A stretch of 64,000 nucleotides of DNA from Phenylobacterium conjunctum (GCF_042679085.1 NZ_JBHTLQ010000005.1:1-64000), one strand, 5' to 3'; counted from the first letter of the stretch, positions 22,704 through 30,981 are shown. The notes: generated by a model not told the origin, from the sequence alone. Program-made: numbers and translations.

Positions 22704-24626
22704 TCAGGCTGCCGGGGTGACGCGGACCTCGGTGCGGCCCGACAGGGTCACGCTTAGGTCCGCCATCCCGTCGGCGCCAGCCACGATCCGCGCCGGTGTC
22801 GCCCCGGTGACGGCGTAGGCCGCGCCGGGCGTCAGGCGGGCCAGGCCCAGGGCCTGCGCGCCGTCGCCCGCACCGGGATAGAGGGTCAGCTCCAGGTCCT
22901 CGCCGTGGCTGAAGGCGCGGGCCACCAGCACCTCCGGATAGGCGCAGCGCTCCAGCACCGGCCCCCGTCGCGCGCCCTCCGTCGGGCCTTCGGCGAACGA
23001 GCGGGCGAAGTCGCCGGTCTTCATGATCTGACCCATCACCGCATAGGTGTTGGCTCCGTTGGAGCCCTTCAGGTAGCGACGCACCCCGCCTTCGACCGTG
23101 CGCCCGCAGTCGGCGTCCAGCGCCGCCTGGGCGGCCTCGGCGAGTTCGGTGTCCCCGAACTCCTTGGCCCCGGCCAGGATGGAGGCGTAGGCGTAGGCGT
23201 GGCCGCTGCGATAGTTGCCGACGTCCAGGCCGGCGCCCGGCAGCATCAGGCGCGGGCGGCCGTCCGGCCCCGGCTGCACCGCCGGGCCGACCTCGCGCCG
23301 GGCCACCGCCCACAACAGCTTGGCGCGGTCGGGGACAAAGATGTTCTCGAACAGGGAATAGCCGATCTCGCTGGCCGGGAAGGGCACCGGCAGGCCCGTG
23401 AGCTGCGACTTCAGGCCGATGATGGAGCCGCTCTCGTCCGTGAACTCGGTGTCCAGCTCCTTCAGCCAGCGCGGCAGGTAGCGGGCCACATTGTCCGTGC
23501 CGCAGACCGCGTCCTGCACCGCTAGGGAGCCCATGCCGTAGTGATTGCAGATCGGGTAGATCCAGTTTGGCTCGCAGGCGTAGAGGCCGAACTCCGCCCG
23601 GTCGTAGTTGGAAGTCACCGACCCGATCAGGGTGTTGAAATCGTGCCGATAGGCGGTGCGGGCGTCCTGGCGGAAGGTCAGGCTGCCGGGCTCCAGATAG
23701 CGGCGGTCGCCGCTGGCCAGCATGTACTGGCCCACATGCATGCCGAACCAGCCGGTCAGCATGATGTTGTCCTTCTTAGCCGGATCCCAGTCGGTGAAGT
23801 TCAGGTGGCCCCAGCAGGACTCATAGATCCAGTAGCCCCAGACCTTCCGCAGCAGGTACTTCTCGATCAGGTTCCGCTGCGCCTGGCCCATATAGCCGGT
23901 GAAGTTGGGGACATAGGCGCCCTGGGCGATGCCCAGCGCAAAACCCATGTGGTTGATCTGGTAGCGCAAGGCCGACGGCTGGAACTGCTCGATCACGTCA
24001 AAGCCGCCCCATTCGTCGATGGGCTGCAGGGCGCGGTCCAGCAGATAGCGGACGGCCGACAGGTCCTCCGGCGACAGTTCGCGGGTCTCGGGATCCGGGC
24101 GCTCGGCGGTGCGCCGGCCGACCTCGGCCAGGGAGGCGGGAAGATAGGCTTCGCGGTTGGCGGCCTTCTCCCAGCCCTTCTTGCGCAGATTTGCGGTGCG
24201 GCGGCCGAAGCCGGCGATCACCAGGCCCACCGCGCCGGCCGCCATGTAGGGCGCGCCGCTCCACGCCGTTTCGCCGGCCAGCGCGCCGGCCAGGAGGGCC
24301 GAGCCCAGCCAGACGCCGACGGGCGCCACGACCATGCCGGCCCAGAACCAGGCGATCAGGCTGCCTACGAACAGGGCCATGGCCAGGGGAAACAGCAGGG
24401 CCGCCCAGCCGCCCACCGCCAGGAAGCCGCCGCCGGGGATCCATAGGCCCAGAGCCGCGGCCTTCAGGGCCGGACTGGCGTCGAACAGCCAGGCGCTCAG
24501 GCCCAGGGCGGCGAGGGCCAGGTAGATCACCAGGGTGCGGCGTTGGCGCGCGACGGTCACCGGACCCTTGCGGGTCTCGCCTAGGGTCTGGGCGGCGGCG
24601 TGGAACGGGGTGTCGAGGACGGTCAT
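22704..24626 (-). CDS. Linalool dehydratase/isomerase-like protein fused to an N-terminal membrane domain
   Basis: 640 residues from ATG 24626, which overlaps the upstream TGA as ATGA, with GGAAAG 9 bases upstream. Residues ~30-145 contain about five hydrophobic helices. From ~180 the chain resembles the (alpha/alpha)6 barrel of Castellaniella linalool dehydratase-isomerase: KKDNIMLTGWFGMHVGQY (cf. the family KENIM...G...YGLYQ), SGDRRY, and CEPNWIYPICNHYG with Cys351 and Cys360 spaced exactly as that enzyme's catalytic cysteine pair. From my recollection of the family, its catalytic His and Tyr are replaced here (Trp in TGW; Asp in GGFD), so the reaction may differ. The family acts on alkenols; the substrate is unproven. 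A LysR gene diverges upstream. Confidence 0.8.
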   Translation of the reverse strand: MTVLDTPFHAAAQTLGETRKGPVTVARQRRTLVIYLALAALGLSAWLFDASPALKAAALGLWIPGGGFLAVGGWAALLFPLAMALFVGSLIAWFWAGMVVAPVGVWLGSALLAGALAGETAWSGAPYMAAGAVGLVIAGFGRRTANLRKKGWEKAANREAYLPASLAEVGRRTAERPDPETRELSPEDLSAVRYLLDRALQPIDEWGGFDVIEQFQPSALRYQINHMGFALGIAQGAYVPNFTGYMGQAQRNLIEKYLLRKVWGYWIYESCWGHLNFTDWDPAKKDNIMLTGWFGMHVGQYMLASGDRRYLEPGSLTFRQDARTAYRHDFNTLIGSVTSNYDRAEFGLYACEPNWIYPICNHYGMGSLAVQDAVCGTDNVARYLPRWLKELDTEFTDESGSIIGLKSQLTGLPVPFPASEIGYSLFENIFVPDRAKLLWAVARREVGPAVQPGPDGRPRLMLPGAGLDVGNYRSGHAYAYASILAGAKEFGDTELAEAAQAALDADCGRTVEGGVRRYLKGSNGANTYAVMGQIMKTGDFARSFAEGPTEGARRGPVLERCAYPEVLVARAFSHGEDLELTLYPGAGDGAQALGLARLTPGAAYAVTGATPARIVAGADGMADLSVTLSGRTEVRVTPAA

Positions 24627-24919
24627 GGGGCGGTCTTTCCGGTAAAGACGCAGAGCGGTGAGGCGAGGGCGGGGGCGGCCTGGGCCAGCGGGCCGCTGAC
24701 CAGAGCCAGGGCGACCAGCACCGAGGCGGCGACAGCCAGGGCCTGGAAGCTGACGATGAAGGGCAGGCTGGCGCGCCGCGTGCGCGAGTCCGCGCCTGGC
24801 GCCCAGGCGACGGCGGCGTTGCGGCTCGGGTCCTGGCCCAGGTCCCGGCCGAACAGCCTGGCCAGGGGCAGCAAGAGCTGGTGCAGCAGGAACACGGCGA
24901 AGGCGCAGCAGGCGAACAT
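24623..24919 (-). CDS. Small two-helix membrane protein, translationally coupled to the linalool-dehydratase-like gene
   Basis: 98 residues with two hydrophobic segments (MFACCAFAVFLLHQLLLPLARLF at the start, given as FACCAFAVFLLHQLLLPL, and FIVSFQALAVAASVLVALAL near 53-72). They are separated by a hydrophilic Arg-rich loop (DLGQDPSRNAAVAWAPGADS). Its TGA overlaps the next ATG (ATGA), so translation is coupled and the two proteins are probably made in proportion. It may be an assembly or anchoring partner of the membrane-fused enzyme. A run of 12 G (minus strand) followed by TGGG sits directly before the ATG and must serve as its ribosome site. No family recognised. Confidence 0.65.
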   Translation of the reverse strand: MFACCAFAVFLLHQLLLPLARLFGRDLGQDPSRNAAVAWAPGADSRTRRASLPFIVSFQALAVAASVLVALALVSGPLAQAAPALASPLCVFTGKTAP

Positions 24920-24923
24920 CCCA

Positions 24924-24935
24924 CCCCCCCCCCCC
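24924..24935. repeat. Homopolymer of 12 C (12 G on the coding strand) at a ribosome-binding site
   Basis: Uninterrupted C12 on the plus strand lies 4 bp upstream of the minus-strand ATG 24919. Tract-length change would alter the Shine-Dalgarno spacing and so expression of the two-gene operon. It could also be a sequencing-length error. Confidence 0.8.
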
Positions 24936-24984
24936 AGGCTGGATTTTCGACGCAGCTTGGGAGGCCTGACGGGACGGGTCCAAT

Positions 24985-25007
24985 CGATTTATTGGCCTGA
25001 TTTATCG
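24985..25007. promoter_or_regulatory. Imperfect dyad, probable LysR operator
   Basis: CGATTTAT (24985-24992) and ATTTATCG (25000-25007) form an imperfect inverted repeat (6 of 8 bases) around TGGCCTG. It sits in the 108-bp region between the LysR start (25028) and the divergent small-membrane-protein start (24919). The stretch is AT-rich for this genome, as LysR boxes and promoters tend to be. Confidence 0.45.
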
Positions 25008-25027
25008 ACCTAGCTTATAGATCATCC

Positions 25028-25984
25028 ATGGACTTCGACCTGAAGAGTCTGCGCTGCTTCCTGGCCCTGGCCGACGAGCTGAACTTCAGTCGGGCGGCGG
25101 CGCGAGTGAACCTGACCCAGCCGGCCTTCTCCAGCCAGATCCGCGGCCTGGAACAGCGCCTGGGCTTTTCTCTCTTCGAGCGCACCACCCGCCAGGTGGG
25201 CCTGACCCGCCAGGGCGAGCGGCTGGTCCCGGCGGCGCGCCGTCTGCTGGCCGATGCGGCGACCCTGCAGGAGCGGGTGGCCGAGATGCGCGGCGGCCGG
25301 ACCCGCAGGCTGGCCTTCGGCGCGGCCTTCTACACCCTGGACATCCCCGAGCGGGTCCGGCTGATCGAAGCCTTCCAGGCCGAGCAGGCCGGCGCGCCCT
25401 TCGAGGTGACCACCGCCTGGCAGCACGAACTGGTCCCACAGCTCGACCAGGGCCGCATCGACATGGCCCTGCTGATCGGCGCGCCGGTCCCGCGCGCTGA
25501 CTATGTCCGGGAGCGGGCCACGCGGCCCATGCTGGAGACCGCCTTTCCCGAAGACCTGCCCAGGCTTGTGCTGCGGCGGGAGCCCGTGCGCCTGTTGATC
25601 CCGGCGGAGTCGCCCCTGGCCTGGCGGCGCACCTTGCCGCGCGAGGCCCTGGACGGGGTTCGGGTCGCGGTGCTTGGCGACAGTCACGGGGAGGCGGTGA
25701 ACGGCCCGATCCGCCGGCTGCTGGAGATGGCGGGCGCCCAGGCGGTGGCCCCGCCGGAGTCCCACGCCATCGCGGTCGAGCGCTATGGCCGCCAGTTCCG
25801 CATGCCGGCCATCAGCCTGGGCTGGTTCGGCGCGCCAGAGGCCGGGGGCGACATGGTCCGCCGCGAGATCGCCGGTTTCGAGCACGCCACTGAACTCGCC
25901 CTGGTGCACGGCCCCCTGGGCTTGAGCGCGGAGGCCCAGGGGCTCTGGCGCCAGGCCCAGGATATCTTCGACACCGCCTCCTGA
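25028..25984 (+). CDS. LysR-family transcriptional regulator
   Basis: 318 residues. The N-terminal winged HTH is canonical (LKSLRCFLALADELNFSRAA, then ARVNLTQPAFSSQIRGLEQRLG, FERTTRQVGLT). The C-terminal effector-binding domain runs from about residue 95, and a periplasmic-binding-protein-like fold is expected. It lies back to back with the linalool-dehydratase-like operon, the standard arrangement for a LysR activator and its target. The MFS gene 75 bp downstream may also respond. The inducer is unknown; an alkenol or aromatic would suit the neighbourhood. Confidence 0.93.
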   Translation: MDFDLKSLRCFLALADELNFSRAAARVNLTQPAFSSQIRGLEQRLGFSLFERTTRQVGLTRQGERLVPAARRLLADAATLQERVAEMRGGRTRRLAFGAAFYTLDIPERVRLIEAFQAEQAGAPFEVTTAWQHELVPQLDQGRIDMALLIGAPVPRADYVRERATRPMLETAFPEDLPRLVLRREPVRLLIPAESPLAWRRTLPREALDGVRVAVLGDSHGEAVNGPIRRLLEMAGAQAVAPPESHAIAVERYGRQFRMPAISLGWFGAPEAGGDMVRREIAGFEHATELALVHGPLGLSAEAQGLWRQAQDIFDTAS

Positions 25985-26059
25985 TCGCGGCCTTGCCCCA
26001 AGGGACAGACGCTTACTAGGTATGCTCCCTCGGGCCCAGGTCCCGCAGGAGTGCCGCCC

Positions 26060-27316
26060 ATGAAGCGCCCGTTCGGCCAGAACTACGCCTTTGTCGTCGC
26101 GGCCTGCGTCTTCCTCGCCCTGCTGGCGGCCGCCGGCCTGCGCTCGGCGCCGGGCGTCCTGATGCTGCCCCTGGAGCGCGCCTTCGGCTGGGACCGGGCC
26201 ACGGTCTCGGCGGCGGCGGCGGTGGGGATCTTTCTCTATGGCCTGACCGGCCCCTTCGCTGCTTCGATGATGCAGAGCTTCGGGGTGCGACGGACGGTCA
26301 GCTTGGCCCTGCTGCTGATGGCGGTCTCCACCGGCCTGTCGTCCTTCATGACCCAGCCCTGGCAGTACGTGGCCACCTGGGGCGTGCTGGCCGGCGTGGG
26401 CTCCGGGGCGGTGGCGATGGTGCTGGGCGCGACCGTGGTGAACCGCTGGTTCGTGGCGCGACGCGGCCTGATGATGGGCCTGCTCACCGCCTCCACCGCC
26501 ACAGGGACCCTGGTCTTCCTGCCGGCCATGGCTTGGCTGGCCGAACACGCCGGCTGGCGGCCGGTGGTGCTGACCATCGCTGGCGTCACGGCGGTGCTGG
26601 CGCCCGTGGTCTGGCTGCTGCTGCCGGAACGCCCCGCCGACATCGGCCAGACCCCCTATGGCGCGCCGGCCGACTACCAGCCGCCGCCCGCGCCGGCCGG
26701 CGGAGCCCTGGCCTACGCCTTCCAGACCCTTGGACGTGCGGCGCGCACCCGCACCTTCTGGCTGCTGTTCCTGGGTTTCTTCGTTTGCGGCCTGACCACC
26801 AACGGCCTGGTGGGCACCCACCTGATCGCCATGTGCGGCGACTACGGCATGAGCGAGACCCGGGCGGCGGGCCTGCTGGCGATGATGGGGCTGTTCGACC
26901 TGGTCGGCACCACGGCCTCCGGCTGGCTCACCGACCGCTATGACCCGCGCAAGCTCTTGTTCGCCTATTACGCCCTGCGCGGCCTGTCCCTGATCGTCCT
27001 GCCGTTCACCGACTTCTCGATCGTTTCGCTCAGCCTGTTCGCAGTGTTCTACGGCCTGGACTGGATCGCCACCGTGCCGCCCACCGTGCGCCTGGCCACC
27101 GACGCCTTTGGCGACCGCGACGGCCCCATCGTCTTCGGCTGGATCGCCGCCGGGCACCAGGCGGGCGCCGCCACCGCCGCCATCACCGCCGGGGTGCTGC
27201 GCGCCGCCGAGGGCCGCTATCTCGAGGCCTTCGTCCTGGCGGGCTTCACCGGCTTCGCCGCGGCCATCGCCTCGCTGATGATCCGACGCCAGACCCGCCC
27301 AGGCGCTTTCGCCTGA
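26060..27316 (+). CDS. MFS transporter (monocarboxylate/oxalate-formate antiporter-like)
   Basis: 418 residues from ATG 26060, with AGGAG 8 bases upstream; a GTG nine bases earlier overlaps that ribosome site and is less likely. Twelve transmembrane helices fall in two bundles joined by a hydrophilic loop near residues 190-215 (RPADIGQTPYGAPADYQPPP). The MFS signature appears as SGWLTDRYDPRKLL in the second half. Its N-terminus (SAPGVLMLPLERAFGWDRATVS) matches carriers for small organic acids. It probably moves a substrate or product of the surrounding catabolic genes, but direction and cargo are not determinable. Confidence 0.9.
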   Translation: MKRPFGQNYAFVVAACVFLALLAAAGLRSAPGVLMLPLERAFGWDRATVSAAAAVGIFLYGLTGPFAASMMQSFGVRRTVSLALLLMAVSTGLSSFMTQPWQYVATWGVLAGVGSGAVAMVLGATVVNRWFVARRGLMMGLLTASTATGTLVFLPAMAWLAEHAGWRPVVLTIAGVTAVLAPVVWLLLPERPADIGQTPYGAPADYQPPPAPAGGALAYAFQTLGRAARTRTFWLLFLGFFVCGLTTNGLVGTHLIAMCGDYGMSETRAAGLLAMMGLFDLVGTTASGWLTDRYDPRKLLFAYYALRGLSLIVLPFTDFSIVSLSLFAVFYGLDWIATVPPTVRLATDAFGDRDGPIVFGWIAAGHQAGAATAAITAGVLRAAEGRYLEAFVLAGFTGFAAAIASLMIRRQTRPGAFA

Positions 27317-27342
27317 TCCAAAGTCCCGTCTAAGGTGCCCGC

Positions 27343-27951
27343 ATGAAGCTCTTCTATTCGAACGCCTCGCCCTTCGCCCGCATGGTCCTGGTGGCCGCCC
27401 ACGAACTGGGCCTGGCCGACCGCATCGAGCTGGTCACCGCCGCGGTCAGCCCGACGGCCGCCAACGCTGATGTCGCCGCGGCCAATCCCCTGAGCAAGGT
27501 GCCGACCCTGGTCACCGACGACGGGGCGGCCATCTATGACAGCCGGGTGATCGTCGACTATCTTGACAGCCTGACGCCCCGGGCGCTCGCGCCGCGCGCC
27601 GGGCCTGAGCGGTTCGCCGTCCTGACCGACCTGGCCGCCGCCATCGGCCTGTTGGACGCCGCGCTGTCGGCTCGCTACGAGCGCGCCTTCCGGCCCGAGC
27701 CCCTGCGCTGGGAGGACTGGGCGCAGGGCCAGGTGGACAAGATCCGCCGCACCCTGGACCTGTTCGAGACCCGCTCCCTGAAGGGCGCGGGTGAGATCGG
27801 CATTGTCGACATCGCGGTCGGCTGCTGCCTGGGCTATCTCGATTTCCGCTTCCCGGAAGAGGACTGGCGCGCCACGCGGCCGAAGCTGGCCGCCTTCTAC
27901 GCTGACCTGGCCAAGCGTCCGGCCTGGCCGCTGACCGACCCGGCCCGCTGA
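27343..27951 (+). CDS. Glutathione S-transferase family protein
   Basis: 202 residues. The thioredoxin-like N-terminal domain starts MKLFYSNASPFARMVLVAAH, with the SPF motif replacing the redox CxxC of thioredoxins. The cis-proline motif KVPTLV and YDSRVIVDYLDSL mark the glutathione site. The all-helical C-terminal domain contains the family motif EIGIVDIAVGCCLGYLD (residues ~145-161). It starts 27 bp after the MFS gene and is followed after 3 bp by an alpha/beta hydrolase gene, so all three may form one operon. GST and aldehyde or dienelactone enzymes together suit the breakdown of an electrophilic aromatic or terpenoid. Confidence 0.9.
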   Translation: MKLFYSNASPFARMVLVAAHELGLADRIELVTAAVSPTAANADVAAANPLSKVPTLVTDDGAAIYDSRVIVDYLDSLTPRALAPRAGPERFAVLTDLAAAIGLLDAALSARYERAFRPEPLRWEDWAQGQVDKIRRTLDLFETRSLKGAGEIGIVDIAVGCCLGYLDFRFPEEDWRATRPKLAAFYADLAKRPAWPLTDPAR

Positions 27952-27954
27952 CCC

Positions 27955-28722
27955 ATGGCTGTCCGCACCGCCTATGTGGCCTTCACCACCGCCGCCGGCC
28001 TGACCGTGGCGGGGAAGCTGTCGATCCCGGCCTCGGAGGCCAAGGTCCCGGCGGTGGTCATCTGCCATGGCTCGGACGGGGTGGACGGACGCGGGGAGTT
28101 CTATCGCCCGGCCCTGAACGCCGCCGGGATCGCCACGCTCGAGGTCGACATGTGGGCCGCGCGGGGGACGGCGCGCGGGGCGGCGGCCCGGCCGCGCACG
28201 CCGCTGGACACGCTTCCCGACGCCTTCGCCGCCAAGGCCTTTCTGGCCGCCCAGCCGGAGATCGATCCCGAGCGCATCGGGGTCATGGGCTTCTCCTGGG
28301 GCGCGGTGGTCAGCCTGATGTGCGCCACCCCGCGCGCCGTGCAGGCGGCGGGGCAGGGGCCGTTCCGCGCCCACATGGCCAACTATCCGGTGGTGTGGGC
28401 CTATGAGAACGTGCCTGGCCTGACCCTGGCTGAGCTGACCGGAGCGCCGATCCTGATCCAGTGCGGCGACGCAGACACCTATGACGACCCCGACGGCCTC
28501 GACCAGCTGATGGCCCGCCTGCCGGAGGCCTCGCGCAAGCTCATCACCGCGAAGACCTATCCCGGCGCCACCCACGGTTTTGATCGTGACCTGCCGCCTC
28601 AGACCATCAACGACCCCTTCGCCCACAAGGGGCAGGGCGGCCCGGTGCTGATGGAATTCAGTCCGGGCGCCGCTGCGTCATCCCGTGACGCCTGCGTCAC
28701 TTTTTTCGCGGCGAACCTCTGA
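27955..28722 (+). CDS. Dienelactone hydrolase-like alpha/beta hydrolase
   Basis: 255 residues with the alpha/beta-hydrolase order VPAVVICHGSDGVDGRGEF (oxyanion region, residues ~31-49), nucleophile elbow GFSWGA (Ser near residue 114), acid residue in ILIQCGDADTYDD, and the catalytic His in GATHGFDRD near residue 205. The nucleophile is Ser rather than the Cys of classical dienelactone hydrolase, pointing to a general esterase or lactonase of that family. No signal peptide, so cytoplasmic. It is tightly linked to the GST gene. The natural ester is unknown. Confidence 0.87.
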   Translation: MAVRTAYVAFTTAAGLTVAGKLSIPASEAKVPAVVICHGSDGVDGRGEFYRPALNAAGIATLEVDMWAARGTARGAAARPRTPLDTLPDAFAAKAFLAAQPEIDPERIGVMGFSWGAVVSLMCATPRAVQAAGQGPFRAHMANYPVVWAYENVPGLTLAELTGAPILIQCGDADTYDDPDGLDQLMARLPEASRKLITAKTYPGATHGFDRDLPPQTINDPFAHKGQGGPVLMEFSPGAAASSRDACVTFFAANL

Positions 28723-28802
28723 GCCCCTTGCGCGCACGGCGTTCGCCGCCGAAGTATCCCCGCATTGGGAGCGCGGTGAACGCGCCTCGCGGAGGATAGA
28801 CC

Positions 28803-30248
28803 ATGGACGCGAAACTCGGCCACGACGCCGCCTCGATGAACGCCATCCTAGCGGCGCAGAAGGCGGCCCACCTGCGCGACGGCGCGCCCTCGGCGGAGAA
28901 GCGCATCGAGCGCATCGACCGCTGCATCGCCCTCCTGGTCGACAACCGCAAGGCCATCGAGGACGCAATCAACGAGGACTTCGGCTCGCGCTCGCGCGAG
29001 GCCACAGCCTTCACCGATATCGCTGGCTCCATCGGCCCGCTCAAGCACGCCCGCGACCACCTGAAGAAGTGGATGCGGCCCGAGAAGCGCAAGACCACCC
29101 CGGCGATCCTGGGCCTGTTCGGCGCCAAGGCCGAGGTGCACTTCCAGCCCAAGGGCGTGGTGGGCGTGATCAGCCCCTGGAACTTCCCGATCAACCTGAC
29201 CTTCGCGCCCCTGGCCGGCGTGCTTGCGGCGGGTAACCGGGCGATGATCAAGCCCTCGGAGTTCACCCCCGCCACCTCGGCCCTGATGGCCCAGATGTTC
29301 GGCGGCGCCTTCTCTCAGGAGGAGATCGCGGTGATCACCGGCGGTCCTGAAGTGGGCCAGACCTTCACCAGCCTGCCCTTCGACCACATCATCTTCACCG
29401 GCGCGACCAGCATCGCCCGCCACGTCATGAAGGCGGCGGCCGAGAACCTGGTGCCGCTCACCCTCGAACTGGGCGGCAAGAGCCCAGTGGTCATCGGCCA
29501 GTCGGCCGACCTGTCCACGGCCGCGGCCCGGGTGATGTTCGGCAAGACCCTGAACGCCGGCCAGATCTGCCTGGCGCCGGACTATGTGCTGGCGCCCCGC
29601 GACAAGGTCGACAGCTTCGTCGCCGAAGCCCAGGGCGCGGTGAAGAAGATGTTCCCGACCATCAAGGACAATCCCGACTACACCGCCATCGTCGCCCAGC
29701 GGCACTATGACCGCATCATGGGTTATGTGGAGGACGCCCGCGCCAAGGGCGCCCGCATCATCGAGATCAAGCCGGACGACGAGGACCTGACCCAGCAGGA
29801 GCACCGCAAGATCGCCCCGACCCTGATCATCGATCCCACCGACGACATGAAGGTGATGCAGGAAGAGATCTTCGGTCCCGTGTTGCCGGTGAAGACCTAT
29901 GGCAAGCTGGACGAGGCGCTGGACTACATCAACAGCCACGACCGGCCGCTCGGCCTCTACTACTTCGGTGATGACGCCGCCGAGCAGGAGAAGGTGCTGA
30001 CCAGCACCACCTCCGGCGGGGTGAGCGTCAATGACGTGATCATGCACGTGGCCCAGGAAGAGCTGCCCTTCGGCGGTGTCGGTCCGGCCGGCATGGGCAG
30101 CTATCACGGCGTCGACGGCTTCCGCGAGTTCAGCCACAGGAAGGCGATCTTCTCGCAGATCAAGAAGGACATCGGGCCGCTGCAGATGCTGCGGCCGCCC
30201 TACGGCGCGGGGATCCGGAAATATCTCGACAGCCAGATGAAGCGCTGA
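28803..30248 (+). CDS. Aldehyde dehydrogenase, coniferyl aldehyde dehydrogenase-like
   Basis: 481 residues, NAD(P)-dependent aldehyde dehydrogenase. Visible motifs are VVGVISPWNFPINLTFAPL (cofactor fold), MIKPSEFTPATSALM, IIFTGATSIARHVM, catalytic Glu in LTLELGGKSP, and catalytic Cys in LNAGQICLAPDYVL near residue 255. The C-terminal SHRKAIFSQ and short 480-residue length match the class-3/coniferyl-aldehyde (CalB) group, whose members oxidise cinnamyl, terpenoid or fatty aldehydes. GGAGGA lies 6 bases before the ATG. It lies 80 bp downstream of the hydrolase gene and could be co-regulated. The aldehyde is inferred only from context. Confidence 0.92.
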   Translation: MDAKLGHDAASMNAILAAQKAAHLRDGAPSAEKRIERIDRCIALLVDNRKAIEDAINEDFGSRSREATAFTDIAGSIGPLKHARDHLKKWMRPEKRKTTPAILGLFGAKAEVHFQPKGVVGVISPWNFPINLTFAPLAGVLAAGNRAMIKPSEFTPATSALMAQMFGGAFSQEEIAVITGGPEVGQTFTSLPFDHIIFTGATSIARHVMKAAAENLVPLTLELGGKSPVVIGQSADLSTAAARVMFGKTLNAGQICLAPDYVLAPRDKVDSFVAEAQGAVKKMFPTIKDNPDYTAIVAQRHYDRIMGYVEDARAKGARIIEIKPDDEDLTQQEHRKIAPTLIIDPTDDMKVMQEEIFGPVLPVKTYGKLDEALDYINSHDRPLGLYYFGDDAAEQEKVLTSTTSGGVSVNDVIMHVAQEELPFGGVGPAGMGSYHGVDGFREFSHRKAIFSQIKKDIGPLQMLRPPYGAGIRKYLDSQMKR

Positions 30249-30981
30249 GGCGCCCCGCGCCGGACGGCGAGGACGGGCAGGGGGCCGGGATGACCGCGTC
30301 ACCCTTCCTGTCCGGCGCCTTCATGCCGCGCTGGGTGGTCGGGGCGCCGCCCGGCGGGCTGAGGCTCCACATCAGCATCCCTCTGCGCCCCAGGTTCACC
30401 GGTGTGTTGCACTAGCGGGCGAGGCGACGCGCCGATTCAGGCGGCGCGCAATTTGGCGAGCGCGGGTCTCGAAGGCTGCGGTTCCGGTGCGCCCGAGCGT
30501 CGCAGACCGCCGTCTACAACCCTACGGTGGCAGGCGACCCGTTCCGGGGCGACTGTTGGAGGCGGAAGACGGGCGCGCGTCGGCCTGTGAGGCGACCTCC
30601 GCGTCGGCGCCAGACGAGGATCGCGGTCGCGGGGTTCTGTGGTTTCCAAAGGGGTTGCAACGCGCTGACCCTGGATCCGGGCGCTCCCCCGCGAACCCCT
30701 TGACCCACAACGCGCCGGTAGGCGCAGGGCGCGGCTCCAGCCAATATGTCGCACGCCAGGACGCCCCGCACTGCCGGTTGGCCGGCAATTGAACTCGCCG
30801 CCAAGGCGAGAATCCCCCTATGCCAAGGCGTAGCTCCGACTCCGAGTAACGAGTTGGAAACGATGTTTGATCACGGTTAACGAGCCGGAAAGTCTCGCTC
30901 AGGTTGAGCGGCGCGACCGGCGGGGTGTGTACGGCGGCGCCGATCCTGGCGCAGCAGCGACTTCACGGCGGGGACGGCTAT
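30249..30981. other. Long intergenic region upstream of the giant repeat gene
   Basis: About 730 bp without a convincing gene. Short frames on both strands have no ribosome sites or homology signals. One weak candidate at 30290-30415 (41 residues, preceded by GGGGG) is not called. Structure includes an inverted repeat AAGGGGTT (30649-30656)/AACCCCTT (30694-30701), a small hairpin CTCGCC (30794-30799)/GGCGAG (30805-30810), and the direct repeat TAACGAGnnGGAAA. It probably holds the promoter and a long leader of the giant gene. The frame upstream of ATG 30982 is open to a TTG at 30904, so the true start could be slightly earlier. Confidence 0.55.
30847..30891. promoter_or_regulatory. Direct repeat TAACGAGnnGGAAA, two copies 31 bp apart
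   Basis: TAACGAGTTGGAAA (30847-30860) and TAACGAGCCGGAAA (30878-30891) match at 12 of 14 bases and lie about three helical turns apart, 91-135 bp before the giant gene's ATG. The phasing suggests cooperative regulator binding. The second copy includes TTAAC, a half-site-like sequence for CtrA, but the paired TTAA-N7-TTAA form is absent. Confidence 0.4.

Noticed and set aside
24627..24983. Extension of the dehydratase-like frame upstream across the G12 tract to 24983
   Set aside because: The extra ~119 codons are Pro/Arg/Gly-rich, shadow the 98-residue gene in another frame, and lack a ribosome site.
28710..28747. Hairpin GGCGAAC/GTTCGCC after the dienelactone-hydrolase-like gene as a terminator
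   Set aside because: The 24-base loop and lack of a T-run make termination unlikely; it may be chance.
30290..30415. Possible 41-residue peptide gene with GGGGG upstream
   Set aside because: Short, no recognisable features, and in a GC-rich genome such frames are common; not called.
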